From Adenophora triphylla var. japonica (Eukaryota; Streptophyta; Magnoliopsida; Asterales; Campanulaceae), in NCBI GenBank assembly GCA_022495995.1, contig JAFEMH010002491.1, forward strand, positions 248,001 to 312,000: 64,000 bases of DNA, read 5' to 3'. The notes beneath the pieces are model-generated. The model had not been told where the DNA came from, searched no databases, and saw nothing but the letters and a program-made list of their open reading frames with translations. This document shows positions 33,189 through 44,534 of this stretch, one piece after another. Both the position numbers and the translations under genes were made by a program. The stretch's first letter is position 1. Each line of letters begins with the position of its first letter.

Positions 33189-33754
33189 AAGTCCTATGTC
33201 TCCCATTCTCGACAGCCTATCCCTCTCTCAAGTCAAGAATCACCCTCTGATAGTCCCTCAGATCCTTCCCCCATCCCTGAAAACATTTTCAAAGCTTCTG
33301 AAGGACTTTCCTTAGAGGATCCCAAGCATGTCCCTGCTGTTATCTATTACTTAAGACAAGTGCTAACAGAGGAAGAAACCCAAAAAGCCTTGAAACTTAT
33401 CAAACACAGAGATTTGGCCAAGAAAGTAAGCATTCCTGCACACATTCCCGCAGAACCCATTCCCGCACTCCGAACCCATTCCCGAACTCCGAACCTCAAT
33501 CCAAGTTTGTTGAATCTGTTCAAATTCAAGAACCTCATGTTGTTACCCAAGGTACTGAGCCCCAACCTGATCTTGAAACTGAACCTCAACCTAATCTTGA
33601 ACCTGAACCTCAACCTGGTCAAGAACCTCAATTTAAACCTAGTGAACCTGATCAAAACCAAGAAACTGTTGATCCCTCCCTTGAATCTGAAATCCTTCCT
33701 ACTTGTGAACCTTGGATTTTAGATTGTGACATTGACTTTTCCTTCCCCTCTATC
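33189..33754 (+). pseudogene. Copia A additional ORF, Pro/Glu/Gln repeat linker
   Basis: Low-complexity coding sequence with reiterated PNLILKLNLN-type units in one frame and EPEPQPD-like units in another, plus a small helical block at 33340-33430 (LTEEETQKALKLIKHRDLAK). The frame changes twice relative to its neighbours. Confidence 0.45.
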
Positions 33755-34543
33755 ATGGCTGCCCACCAAAGATTGAAGGATATTTCCCATTTCCCTGAAA
33801 TTGCCAATCCTCACCTGGTCTCCAATCCTTGGCTGTTAAGCAAAAATTCCATTATGATTCATGCAAGGAATAGATGTGGCCTCATAGTGTTTGCCCATGA
33901 GGAATGGAAAAAGTACAGAATAGCTCTTCCCAACTCCTTCTTTCACAAAGCCCCCTTACTACCCAACTTCATGGATATCTCTACCATAATAGATTGGGAA
34001 ATTTTGTTCTCCCAGCTCCTCTCTTCAAATATCAATGAATGCATTTATATGCCTTCATCCCTGGTGTATGCCCTATGCATTGAGCTTGCCAAAGAAATGT
34101 ATTGGAGGATTTGCCTCAATAAATCCATTATCATGGCTGTCATTGCAAGACCAAGCCTGACAGCTATGTTTCCCCCTTCATCTTCAGTACCCTCTTCATT
34201 CATCCCCCTAAACACAAGATCTCTTCAAACCAACCTTCCTCCAAACTTCAATCCTTCAACTTTTGTGCCCCCATATCATGTGACCATTACAGACATGCAA
34301 AAATTTACAAGGTCAATGATAACCAAGATGAGACACATTTTGGAAGTCTCAACTGTGTCAAAATCTGAGAGGAAGGCCTCCAAAGGAAAGGCCATTGAAT
34401 CTGATGAAGAAGCTGTGAACCTGGGAAAAAGAGCCTCTGGTGCTGCTCCAAATGTTATTGTGTCAAGTGATGATGAAGATAGTGCTCCTGTGATGAAACA
34501 AAGATCAACTCTCAACCTCTACTGTTCTCACTGTCTCAACTGA
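33755..34543 (+). CDS. Copia A additional ORF, second globular domain
   Basis: A 262-residue frame. AAHQRLKDISHFPEIANPHL opens a helical, aromatic-rich domain (ARNRCGLIVFAHEEWKKYRI, DISTIIDWEILFSQLL, LVYALCIELAKEMYWRICLN). It is followed by a Pro/Ser linker, a short helix (ITDMQKFTRSMITKMRHILE) and a charged tail with acidic VIVSSDDEDS. Unrecognised. Probably one polypeptide with the preceding segments before decay. Confidence 0.5.
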   Translation: MAAHQRLKDISHFPEIANPHLVSNPWLLSKNSIMIHARNRCGLIVFAHEEWKKYRIALPNSFFHKAPLLPNFMDISTIIDWEILFSQLLSSNINECIYMPSSLVYALCIELAKEMYWRICLNKSIIMAVIARPSLTAMFPPSSSVPSSFIPLNTRSLQTNLPPNFNPSTFVPPYHVTITDMQKFTRSMITKMRHILEVSTVSKSERKASKGKAIESDEEAVNLGKRASGAAPNVIVSSDDEDSAPVMKQRSTLNLYCSHCLN

Positions 34544-34871
34544 TCCACCTCTACATCAAACTCAACAACCCATCTCTCTTCAATCAAACCCCTTCTTTTC
34601 TAACCTATTTGCAGGAACAAGGGGTCAAAGCTCAAAACCAAAGAAGGCTCCCTTATGGGGTACTATGAGATTGAGAAATGATGAAGAGCCTCTGTCCAAA
34701 GCTGTTCTCAAGGAAAGGCAAAACCAATCCTTCACCTATGATGATGAGATGAGCTGGGAATGGAACAATGAGATGTACTACAGAGGTGTTGAGGACAAGA
34801 TGAAGAGAGTGCTACTTGCAGAAAGAGAGGAGATCCTTGCAGCAAGAAGAGAAAGAGATGAATTTTCTTAA
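34544..34871 (+). pseudogene. Copia A additional ORF, C-terminal coiled-coil-like end
   Basis: Ends with WNNEMYYRGVEDKMKRVLLA and EREEILAARRERDEFS, stop at 34869-34871. The upstream joint to 34543 is out of frame. Confidence 0.45.
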
Positions 34872-35087
34872 GAAAATGTTATGTCTTTTTGGATAAGTCC
34901 TCTTTTAATCCCTACCTTTAATTCCTGCTTTTAAAAACATTGTTTATTTTGGATAATATGTTTTGTTTTAAAGACTCAGTTGATTGAATCAAGAAGATTG
35001 TTCTCATCTTCATTGGTATATTAATTCTTGAGTATCTTGCAGGTTATATCTTTATTAGATATATTACTTTGCCAAACAGGGGGAAAT
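34872..35087 (+). other. Copia A 3' untranslated stretch and polypurine tract
   Basis: T-rich, with no frame. AGGGGGAAAT at 35078-35087 directly precedes the 3' LTR and is the plus-strand priming tract. Confidence 0.75.
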
Positions 35088-36223
35088 TGTTAGGACCTAA
35101 CTATGTAAGCCACATAGTTACCATAGGTTTTGACAAAGAAATATATCATATGTTATCTGACAGCCAAGATAACATATGACCTTGGACAGCTAAGCCATCA
35201 ACTTCAATCTGCACTCCTATATATATATCAACTGGACAGCTATGATTCAAAACATCCCTCTAAGATATCACTCAAAATCTCTCATATACATTAATGCATC
35301 TAAATTACATGTGTAGTATGATGAATTACATAATGCCTAAACCTTCTAGATCAGAACTTAGCTCTGACAGCTAAGGTTCTCTCACAGCAAAGGTTTCACT
35401 CCTCAACAGCTATGATCTTCAACATCAACAACTATGAAGAAATCCTGTGATGACCAAGATATGCCTTGTCCAAATCTCTCCATACTGATGTTGCCGCTCA
35501 TCTCCATAAAGATCACATGCCCGGTTGCATTCCAGCTATTTTATTCTCCAGTCAACAAAGGCTCTAAATGCAACTCCAACATGCATTCACTCCCTTGTCT
35601 CCTTGTCTCCTCCAACGGCTATTTCCTAGCTTATAAAAGGAACTCTCCAAGACTGAAGACACACCCCCCTTTTTACACACAACTTCTACAAACCTTGCAT
35701 CCAAACCTTCTCAACCTGCAACCAATAATCAAAACAATATTAAGACACTTGTAATCGATCTCGGGTGTATAAACTGATTTGTAAGAACCCCTTAAGACTG
35801 ACTTTAAGTGGGTAGTGTGAATAGCTCAGATTAGAGCTTGATCCCTAATAGACTGTACTTATTAGGAAGAGGAAGTTCAAGGAACTTGCCTATCCAATCC
35901 TTTGTAAATCTTAACGGGAACTAGATTTAAGTGGATTGATCTCACTTGTCAAGGTTGACAGTGAGGGTGGACGTAGGAGGAGTGAACTCTGAACCACCTT
36001 AAAATTCCTTGTGTTCAATTGGTATTATCACACAACACACACACACATATATACACACATACACTATTCACTTGTCTTTACATTATTTCAAACACTTTTA
36101 TTCCGCTGCACATTTAACTCCAATCTTTAAAACCAGTTAACCTCTGACAGCTAAGATTTCACCTCAGCTGTCAAACCTTAACTGCCTAACCTTTAATTTG
36201 ATCTAAGCAAACAGGACCTTTCA
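35088..36223 (+). repeat. 3' LTR of copia A
   Basis: 1136 bp, TGTTAGGACC...CCTTTCA, followed by GATAT at 36224-36228. TATA box copy at 35632-35638. Confidence 0.93.
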
Positions 36224-37139
36224 GATATGTAAAGAAAGACTCAAGAGTTGGAGGAGCGCCCCTGCAAGAGGACCACGGATGGCGCCAAGAAGAGAATATT
36301 CATCTATGTATAAGAATTTTTAAATGGTAATGAAAATCTATGTTATATATATAACTAGAACATGTTCGTGTTCAAGGTCACGTAATTTTTTTTTAATTAA
36401 TTTTTTTTTCTTTTTAAGGGTAAAATGGGAAAGAGACAAAATAGTGAGGGCAAAATGATAATTTCGGCGAGTGAAACTATTCATTCCACTGTTCACAATA
36501 CCTCCCTCATTTATACTATAGATTCTCAAGTTTGCTTATAATTTTTTGTAATTTCAAAATTAACAAAGTGATTAAGCGGAGTCGGTTTGCATTTGTATAT
36601 GGGTGATACAGTGTGACATATTACCATTTCTTTAATGCTGATAAATAAATTATTATTAAAATTTAGTCTTACTAGAATCTTCTTATTGGCTTTACAAACA
36701 TCCAATGGAATCAGCAAATGCATATAATGGACATCTAGTGGTTTCTCCGAGGTGTAGGAGACTCTAAATTCTAATTGTAACTTACCAATGATTTCTTACA
36801 AAATTAAATACTCTTCGTTTCTAAAAAGAGTGTCATGTATATGTGTTATGATTTATAATATATATTAATATTATGTGAATATGATACTGAGTATATGATT
36901 TAGAAAAATATGGATGTCTGATGTATGTGGTATATGGTATAGGATATGAGTTATGATTTAGGGTATAGGTTATGAGTGTCTATTGTATGGGTATATGATA
37001 TATGTTCAAGGGATTAGGTATATTAAAAATTATTTTATTTAAAAATTTTGAACTTTTTTTTTATGTGTATGAGTTATAAGGTGTTTAGGCATATGATTTA
37101 TGATTTAGGGTATGGGGTATGATTTATGGTTTATGGTTT
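36224..37139. other. AT-rich intergenic sequence with degenerate TTTAGGG motifs
   Basis: No gene is seen. From about 36880 it consists of ATATGGTAT/GATTTAGGGTATAGG-like units that recur at 37960-38215. Confidence 0.5.
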
Positions 37140-39110
37140 AGGCATATGATTTTTTGAATAAATAAAATTATTTGAGATCTTAGTTATTAGTGAAGTTTTT
37201 TACAAAAAGTTATATACAAAAAGTTAAGAATTTAAAAAAAATGAAAGTTTATAATAGAAAAAAAGAGGAACGAACAATAGCATTTAATTTTTAATTATTT
37301 TTTGATAAATAAAACTATTTGTGATATTAGTTACTAGTGATATTTTTTACAAAAAATTATATAAAAAAAGTTAAGAATTATATAATAGAAAAAAGAGGGA
37401 CATACAATAGCATTTACTTTTTTTAATATTTTTAGTTTTTTTTTGATAAATAAAACTATTTGAGATGTTGATTAGTAATGAATTTTTTTACAAAAAGTTA
37501 TATAAAAAAATTAAGATTTTTTAAAGAAATGAAAGTATATTGTAGAATAGAGGACAATAGGGTATGAGTTATATTTTAGGGTATAGGTTAAGGTTTAGGG
37601 TATATGTATATGGGTTATGATTTAGAGTATATGGTATGTGTATATGATACAGAGTACTCCCTCCGTCCCACCCAACTGTGAACCATTAACCAAGGGACGC
37701 CGATTAAGAAATATTATTAAGATAATGAAAATGTGTGGTAGAAAATGAAGAGAGGGAATTAGTGGAGTAAATAGTAGGTTGGTTGAATAAATTGTGTGGT
37801 GGAGAATGAGTGGAGTTAATGAGTGGGTGGGGTAGTGAGAATATAAAATATTAAAGGACATACCATTTATGGTAGTTCACACTGGGCTGGGACGGACCAA
37901 AAGGAAAATAAGTGTACACTGGACTGGAACAGAGGGAGTATATGATTTAGGGTATAAAGTATGTGTGTCTGGTGTATAGGGTATATGGTATAGGATATGA
38001 GCTATGGTTTAGGGTATAGGATATGGGTGTCTGGTGTATGGGTATATGATATATGTTTAAGGGATTTGGTATATTAAAAATTATTTTATTTAAAAATTCT
38101 TAACTTTTTTATGTGTATGAGTTATAAGGTGTTTAGGCATATGATTTATGGCTTAGGGTATGGGGTATGATTTAGGGTTAAGGGTTTAGGGATTAGGCAT
38201 ATGATTTTTTTTAATTTTTATTTTTTTTTTTAATAAATAAAACTATTTGAGATGTTATTTAGTAGTGAAATTTTTACAAAAAGTTATATAAAAAAAGTTA
38301 AGATTTTTTTAAAGAAATGAAACTATATAATAGAAAAAAGAGAGACGGACAATAAAATTTACTTTTAATTTTTTTTTAAATTTTTTTTTGGATAAATAAA
38401 ACTATTTGAGATGTTAGTTAGTAGTGAATTTTTTTACAAAAAGTTATATAAAAAAGTTAAGAATTTTTAAAGTAATAAAAGTATATAATAGAAAACAGAG
38501 AGACGGACAATAGCATTTACTTTATTAATTTTTTTTTGGATAAATAAAAATATTTGAGATGTTAGTTAGTAGTGAATTTTTTTACAAAAAAGTTATATAA
38601 AAAGTTAAGAATTTTTTTTAAAAAAGTATATAACAGAAAAAAGAGAGACGGACAATAGCATTTACTTTTTAATTTTTTTTTTTTTGGATAAATAAAACTA
38701 TTTGAGATATTAGTTAGTAGCGAATTTTTTAAAAAAAAGTTATATAAAAAATTAAAATTTTTTAAAGAAATAAAAGTATATAATAGAAAAAAGAGAGACG
38801 GACAATAGCATTTACTTTTTTTTTTTTATTATTTTTTTGGATAAATAAAACTATTTGAAATGTTAGTTAGTAGTGATTTTTTTTTACAAAAAGTTATATA
38901 AAAAAAGTTAAGAATTTTTAAAGAAATAAAAATATATAATAGAAAAAAGAGAGACCGACAATAATATTCACTTTTTTTTTTTTTTATTTTTTGGATAAAT
39001 AAAACTATTTGAGATGTTAGTTAGTAGTGAAAGTTTTTACAAAAAGTTATATAAAAAAGTTAAGAATTTTTAAAGAAATAGATAACCCATAGTAAAAACA
39101 AAACAATAAT
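37140..39110. repeat. Tandem ~150-bp AT-rich repeats, duplicated in two clusters
   Basis: Units share GGATAAATAAAACTATTTGA, TTACAAAAAGTTATATAAAA and AGAGAGACGGACAATAGCAT. About three copies lie at 37140-37560 and about six at 38215-39080. The flanking GTATATGGTAT/TTTAGGGTAT blocks are repeated too (about 36930-37160 and 37960-38215), so a segment of about 1 kb was duplicated. Confidence 0.75.
37657..37938. mobile_element. Stowaway-like MITE
   Basis: 282 bp between TA dinucleotides (37655-37656 and 37939-37940). The ends are CTCCCTCCGTCCCACCCA and, inverted, CTCCCTCTGTTCCAGTCCA. CTCCCTCCGT is the classic Stowaway/Tc1-mariner MITE terminus. There is an inner inverted GTGAACC/GTTCACA pair and no coding capacity. 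Confidence 0.85.
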
Positions 39111-39959
39111 AAAAGCATATATGAGGTGTCATTTTTTTCATTAATTATTGATGGTTCACATGGATTATTACATAAACCTCTTGACTACTTGATCTCAGCC
39201 ATTCATTTATTAACATCAAAGGCCCACAATCACCCAATCAAATCCATTTAAAAAACCCTACCCCTCTCTCCTATATTTTCTCTCCAATACTCTTCTCTCA
39301 CATAAACACTCTCCCACTCATTCGTGCCTCTCTCTCTCTCTCTTCTTTTCTTACTACCTACTTCGCCCCACCCACCAAATTCTCCTCCCACCGTACCATT
39401 CCACCACCGCCACCCACCACATATTACCTTCTTTGCCGCTGCCTATCACCTTTGTCCCCGCCATGGACTTACTAAATCCGATCCTCCTCTAAGCTCCGTC
39501 GTTACTGCCATTTTGAAAGGTTGTCTCTCTCTCTCTCTCTCTCTCTCTGTGTGCGTGTTAATGTATTTTGAGTGTGTGTGTTTTAAGATTTGAAATATAC
39601 AAATGTGTGTGCCGAATCTTAGATCTATAATGTGAGTGAAATTTTAGATCTGGTGGTGTGTGAGATTTTAGACCTATATTTTCTTCATTTTCTTGATAAA
39701 ATGGTGGTACTATTTGTTAAAGGATTGAGATGAAAAATTAACTAGAAAAGAAGGCAACTAATTAAACATTTGATGGTTGTTGACGGTGGGGGAAGGTGGT
39801 GGACGATGGTTGATGGTGGTTGAAGGTGGTGGTGGTATATTTTAAAAATAATTCATTAATAATTTTAAATACATATTTCTTTAATTATGTTTAATATTTT
39901 TTAATTACTAATTTAAATTATTTTTGAATAAATATTTATTTAATTATATAAATATATTA
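39111..39959 (+). other. Promoter/leader-like segment with CT repeats; no gene assigned
   Basis: 39240-39330 looks like a plant 5' leader (AAACCCTACCCCTCTCTCC, CTATATTTTCTCTCC, repeated TCTCACATAAACACTC), followed by (TC)n at about 39520-39548. The 89-residue frame is Pro/His/Ser-rich without family features. 39780-39835 is a GGTGGTTGATGGTGGT stretch complementary in style to 1840-1900, so the block may belong to the CACTA element that ends at 40437. Confidence 0.4.
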
Positions 39960-40437
39960 ATCATATATAATTTTTTTAATATAAAATGTCAATTTAGCGA
40001 CAGAAATATCCGTCACTAAATTGACAGCATTCATTGGTAAACTAAAATATCACCAAGAAAATTTAGCAAGAAAATTAAAATATATGTAATAATATTTTAT
40101 TTATATCAAGGAAATTATTCGTCAGTAATTTCATAGGCAAAATTTTTTCAAGGAAAACCATCTATTTTTTTTTTGAATAATAAATCAATAATTATCAAAG
40201 GCAAACTCCTTGACAATTTTCTTGGTAAATTACAAAGGACATATGTCTTGACAATTTTCTTGGTAAATTGTCAAAGAATTCCATTTTTCAGCGAAATTAC
40301 CGACGCCTCGTTTGTCAAGGAAATTTCCTAAGTTTGCCAAGAAAAATTTTTCTCACTAAAGTATGTTTACCAAGAAATTTGTATTTATTGCCAAAAAAAT
40401 TTATTCATGACAATGATGATTTTTTTTTTATAGTGTG
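39960..40437. mobile_element. Right end of a CACTA-like element
   Basis: On the minus strand the end reads CACTATAAAAAAAAAATCAT and stops at 40437. Internally there are subterminal repeats (TTTAGCGACAGAAATATCCG at 39993, and GACAATTTTCTTGGTAAATT twice at 40210-40270). The left end could not be placed. Confidence 0.5.
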
Positions 40438-41398
40438 CAAATAGACTAGAGGTAATGGGATGCAGAAACGAAAGAGTAGATATGACAAAAGTGATAGAGA
40501 CAAAGAGATGGAAACTGAAAAAGGAGGGTTTAGGAAAAAGTTACTATAGACATAAATTAAATGCAAAGGAATGGAACATAACCCTCTCTAACACTAAAAC
40601 AAGTACTAAGAGTCTAGTCAAGAAGTAGAATTGATGATTAATTGATGGGGTCTCATGGCCTCATTTGTGAATGACTTGTGATATCAATCAAATAAAGAGA
40701 TCTTATGTATGGTTGCTTCATCTTTGTCATTCCTATATAGTACTGTTCTCCCAACCAATTAATCAGCTTTATATTTCGAACTATAATATATAAATAATAG
40801 ATATTTAGGTTCCGTTTGTTTTTGGAAAAATATTTTTCGAAAAACATTATTTTCATTTTTGGTGTTTGTTAAGCACTGGAAAACGGAGAAAATGTTTTTT
40901 GAAAAATATTTTTCCCATTTTTCTAAGTAAAATGATTTACATATTTTTTTTAAATAAAATATTTTTCGAAAAATGGTAACACCCTAACATACACACACAC
41001 ACACACACCTAACTTTTCATACATCCCACGTTACCCACCCCACATTAACCACCCTCCCCCATCCCCATCACCACCCCACATTTTCCAAACCTGACCTGGT
41101 TCATTCGGACGCGACCCTAAGCCAATCGACCCGCGCCAAGGCGAGTGCGGATCCGATCCGCAGGTCATGTCCACTCCAAGCCCATTCTGCATGGGCCGAT
41201 GCCCATCCAACCTAGCCGAGATCCAATCGCCACAGGCCCAATGAACCTGGACCGAGCCACCACAAAACCAGACCATGCACGAGCTAACTTTTGTCAAAAG
41301 TTTAAGGCTCCTTAGCTCACATGAGAAGTGCGCCCTAAAACGCCCTTCACGGGCTTCACGCGCTTCGCGGTAGTGCTCCAAATTGAGCTAGTACAAAA
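40438..41398. other. Intergenic; foldback-like block and (AC)n
   Basis: 40812-40980 has repeated TTTTTCGAAAAA-type motifs (GGAAAAATATTTTTCGAAAA near the start, AATATTTTTCGAAAAATGG at the end), resembling a short inverted-repeat element. (AC)n lies at about 40990-41008. 41030-41390 is GC-richer; the minus-strand 116-residue ORF there shows no recognised feature. Confidence 0.4.
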
Positions 41399-42356
41399 TT
41401 AGCACAATTGTGTTATTACTTGCATGGTTGGCCCAATGGTCCAACTAGGTTGACCCAAGGAGGAACAACTTGATGACTCCTCTTTGAAAGTATCCACTTT
41501 AATACTAGCATTACTTTATATTTCAAAGCAATGTGAGATAACTATTTCATATCTCATAAACTCTTCATTTACCCATTTCAAGTTACAATCTTTAGCCATT
41601 AATTTCTCATTCATCCGAAAATAATTTTGAGAAAATAAATGCAATTTCTTAATCTACACCAAAAGTAGATTCCATATTTGTAACTTATTTCATTTTCTAA
41701 TAACAGAAATCTATTTAATAATTATATCAAAACTTGATCCAACCAAGTTACCAAAATTATTTCCAACAAAATCTAATCATTCAATATTGAAGTAAGCGTT
41801 TTACATTGAAAAAAAAGCTTTATATTTAAAATATAAAAAATTAGGATTACTTCTTTGGATAGTCAATTGATTTTTATACGTAACCTCATGATTTATTGTG
41901 GTATTAGAGCAAGCTCTCTACACGTGCAAGTCTAACAGCTCACAATGTTCTATCTTTGCATCACATGAGCCAAAGAGTTTACGTTGTAAGCCCAAGAATT
42001 GGCTACGCGTGAAGGGCGTGTTAAAGCACATATCCCAAATCGTGAATAAACAAGCAATTATTTTCAAAATATAAAGATAATAAACTACTTCTTTCATAGC
42101 CAATTGATTTTGAGATTAAACTTCTTTGTCATAATATCATAGTTGGTCCAAGTTGATGATGTATTTGTTTATCCATGATGGGTTTGAGCCGATGGTGATG
42201 TTGGCATGTTAATCGTCCTCGTGTAGAACCGAAGTTCATGTCGGCCTACCCGTGACAAGTCTCATTTATCTCACATTTACTTGGAGAAAAATAATTGATT
42301 CAACATATAAAATTTGATAAACTCACTCCTTAACAATGCTTTTTAAGGGGATGATG
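41399..42356. other. Old LTR/TRIM-like remnant
   Basis: TGGTATTAGAGC at 41899-41910 is one mismatch from the tRNA-iMet primer site of plant copia/TRIM elements. Upstream, 41840-41890 (ATTACTTCTTTGGATAGTCAA) and 42085-42110 (CTACTTCTTTCATAGCCAA) are related. CTACGCGTGAAGGGCGTGTT at 42003 is of the kind found in LTRs of small plant elements. No frame; the boundaries are unclear. Confidence 0.35.
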
Positions 42357-42529
42357 TGTTGGGGTTAGAGTCCTAACCAAGGACACAATCAGGAAGAAAA
42401 TTTTCGGACAGGAAGAATCATGGCCATGAATCAAATCATGGGCCGCCTATGGAATGGGCTGGTCGAATCATGGTGGATATCAAAGGAAGTCATATGGCAC
42501 GAAATGCAGGGAGCGGCCAAGAAGCTTCG
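42357..42529 (+). repeat. 5' LTR of copia C, first piece
   Basis: 173 bp ending in CTTCG, the target duplication of element B. Colinear, with many substitutions, with 58359-58463. Confidence 0.85.
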
Positions 42530-44000
42530 TGTTGGTCCCAAAGGTGGCAACAAGGGTGAAAATACAGATAGAGGGGGGGGGGTGAATAGCTGTATTAAAT
42601 TTTTCGCCCTCTTTTAAAAACTAAACCCCTTGCTTACAAAATCCTCCTGCAGTTGATAACAGACTGCAAGTGATGGTGTAAAATGCACAGCGGAATTAGA
42701 GTGTAAAGCGGTTTTAGAGGCGGTTTGCAAAATGCGGTTTTGCTAGCGGTTTTGATAGGTGCAATTTTACAAACACGTGTGGTTTTGACTTTGTTAACTC
42801 CAAACACTATTTCACAATAATGGATAACTATATAAAGATCAAATAGAGAAACAAAAAGGTAATTAGTAAGAACAAGTAAATATAAATGCAGAAAATAAGA
42901 ACACAATATTTGGAGTGGTTCAATCGATAAACGATCTACGTCCACTACCAAGATGATTAGTCTTGGATTTCTAAGAGAGATTTTATATTAAGTATTTGAG
43001 AGATTACAAAGTACAATAAAATCTTTTCTATGAAGAACAAATCCTAGACTATAACCAGTGTATCTCAAATGTATAATCTATGTGATTAAACAAGTGAGGT
43101 GTGTGTGTGAGAACAAGATCAAGACTCTTTAAATCTGTGAGATGTAGAGCTCAATGATTCTTGAATGTGTTAAGGCTTGATTTAAGAATTTGGGAAATAT
43201 TTCTTGAAGTATGAAGATGAAGATTCAAAGGACTTATGAATTTCTGGGCAGAGCTTCAACTTCACATGAACACAGCAATTTCTCAATTTTTCAAGCAATC
43301 TTCAAATGGTGAAGATTAGGGGTATTTATACCCAAGCATCAAGAAACTAGCCGTTGGATACAGCTGTTGTAAGGACAGTACTTGATGCAATCCTATTGGT
43401 CCACAACAACCACTTTTGTCCTTTGGAGCAGTGCTTTGCGAGATAAAGGCGATCGGGCTCAGTGCAAGCAATGAGGTTAGGACACTGTCACCTTTTCAAG
43501 ATCCTTGCGGATCTTCTCTGACATTGAATCACGTGACAAGATTTGGTGGTTGACTTTTGATATTGCTGACGTGGATACCAACGGATAAAAAGTGGTTCAC
43601 TTCAAGTAGCCAATCATTGGATGCGGTTGGTGAGGAGCGGTTTGACAAGAGCGGTTTCACCAGCGTTTGAGGATCCTTCAGTGCGGTTGAGATTTGGAAC
43701 TGCAATGCGGTTGCATGTGCGGTTCAACAAGGCGGTTTGCACACTGGAGTTCAGGAGCGGTTCTTAACCAAGAATTCCACTAGGCGGTTTTGAACTTCTG
43801 AACTGCATATCCTTAGATCCAATGAGTCTTGTGCCAGTCTTCAAGCCTAAATTTAACCTATTCTATAAAATGGACTTAGCTAAAAAATTGAAGTCTAAGC
43901 TTCATTACATAGGGTCCTAAAGTCCTTAAAATAGACAGGAGGTTATGGTATCAATCAAATCTAATACAAAATAGGAGGGTTAAAACATGCATACCCAACA
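42530..44000 (-). repeat. 3' LTR of copia B
   Basis: 1471 bp. More than ten GCGGTT hexamers. The element's TATA box is the minus-strand TATAAATA at 43323-43330. Confidence 0.95.
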
Positions 44001-44013
44001 ATCTCCCCCTATT
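44001..44013 (-). other. Polypurine tract of copia B
   Basis: Minus-strand ATAGGGGGAGAT immediately adjoins the 3' LTR. Confidence 0.85.
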
Positions 44014-44534
44014 TGATTGATGCCATTACCTACTATAACTAAAGCAAACATTGTACTTGGTAAAAACATGTCCATAAGAATTAACATGGTAATTCATGTC
44101 CCAAGTCAATGCACACACTTAGCTTAAGCTATAGATTTCTATACTTTCTAAAAGATAAAAACTTACAATATGGAAAGTTATAGAAATGCATTCAGTGCAC
44201 TTAAAAATTGTGAGTTTAAGTTTAAAGTGCGGTTTAAACTGAATGTTTAACCTTTATTTCAAAAATATGATTTTAAGTTAGAAAATATTTGAATGAGGTT
44301 ATAGACCATAAGCGGTTTCATTGTTCTACAAACAAGCGGTTTGTTATGAACAAAGTTTTGGAACCATGATGCAATTTCCATTAATTCCCAAGATGATTAC
44401 AAGTACAGGAATGAATAAAAATTACAAGGTTACAAAAACAAAAAGAAGTTGGACAAAGAAAATACATGAAGTGCGGTCCAACAAAACAAAATGAGTTCAG
44501 CAAAGGAAAAAGAAATTACAAGTAAAGAGCTGTC
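44014..44534 (-). other. Copia B untranslated region before the 3' LTR
   Basis: No frame; contains further GCGGTT motifs (44229, 44311, 44334). Confidence 0.5.

Larger units (their letters stand above)
5780..36223 (+). mobile_element. Copia element A (Sirevirus-like), split by a nested gypsy element
   Basis: Paired LTRs (5780-6918 and 35088-36223) begin TGTTAGGACC and end CCTTTCA, flanked by the same 5-bp duplication GATAT (5775-5779 and 36224-36228). A tRNA-iMet primer site follows the 5' LTR and a polypurine tract precedes the 3' LTR. Without the nested 17.2-kb gypsy element the unit is about 13.2 kb. Order: gag, protease, integrase, RT-RNase H (the copia order), then an antisense gene and a sense 3' ORF. 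The sense ORF beyond pol resembles Sirevirus organisation; lineage placement is inferred. gag-pol is broken by many frameshifts. Confidence 0.93.

Noticed and set aside
41031..41381. 116-residue minus-strand ORF
   Set aside because: No family motif and no homologous copy in the window. It is probably chance in a GC-richer remnant.
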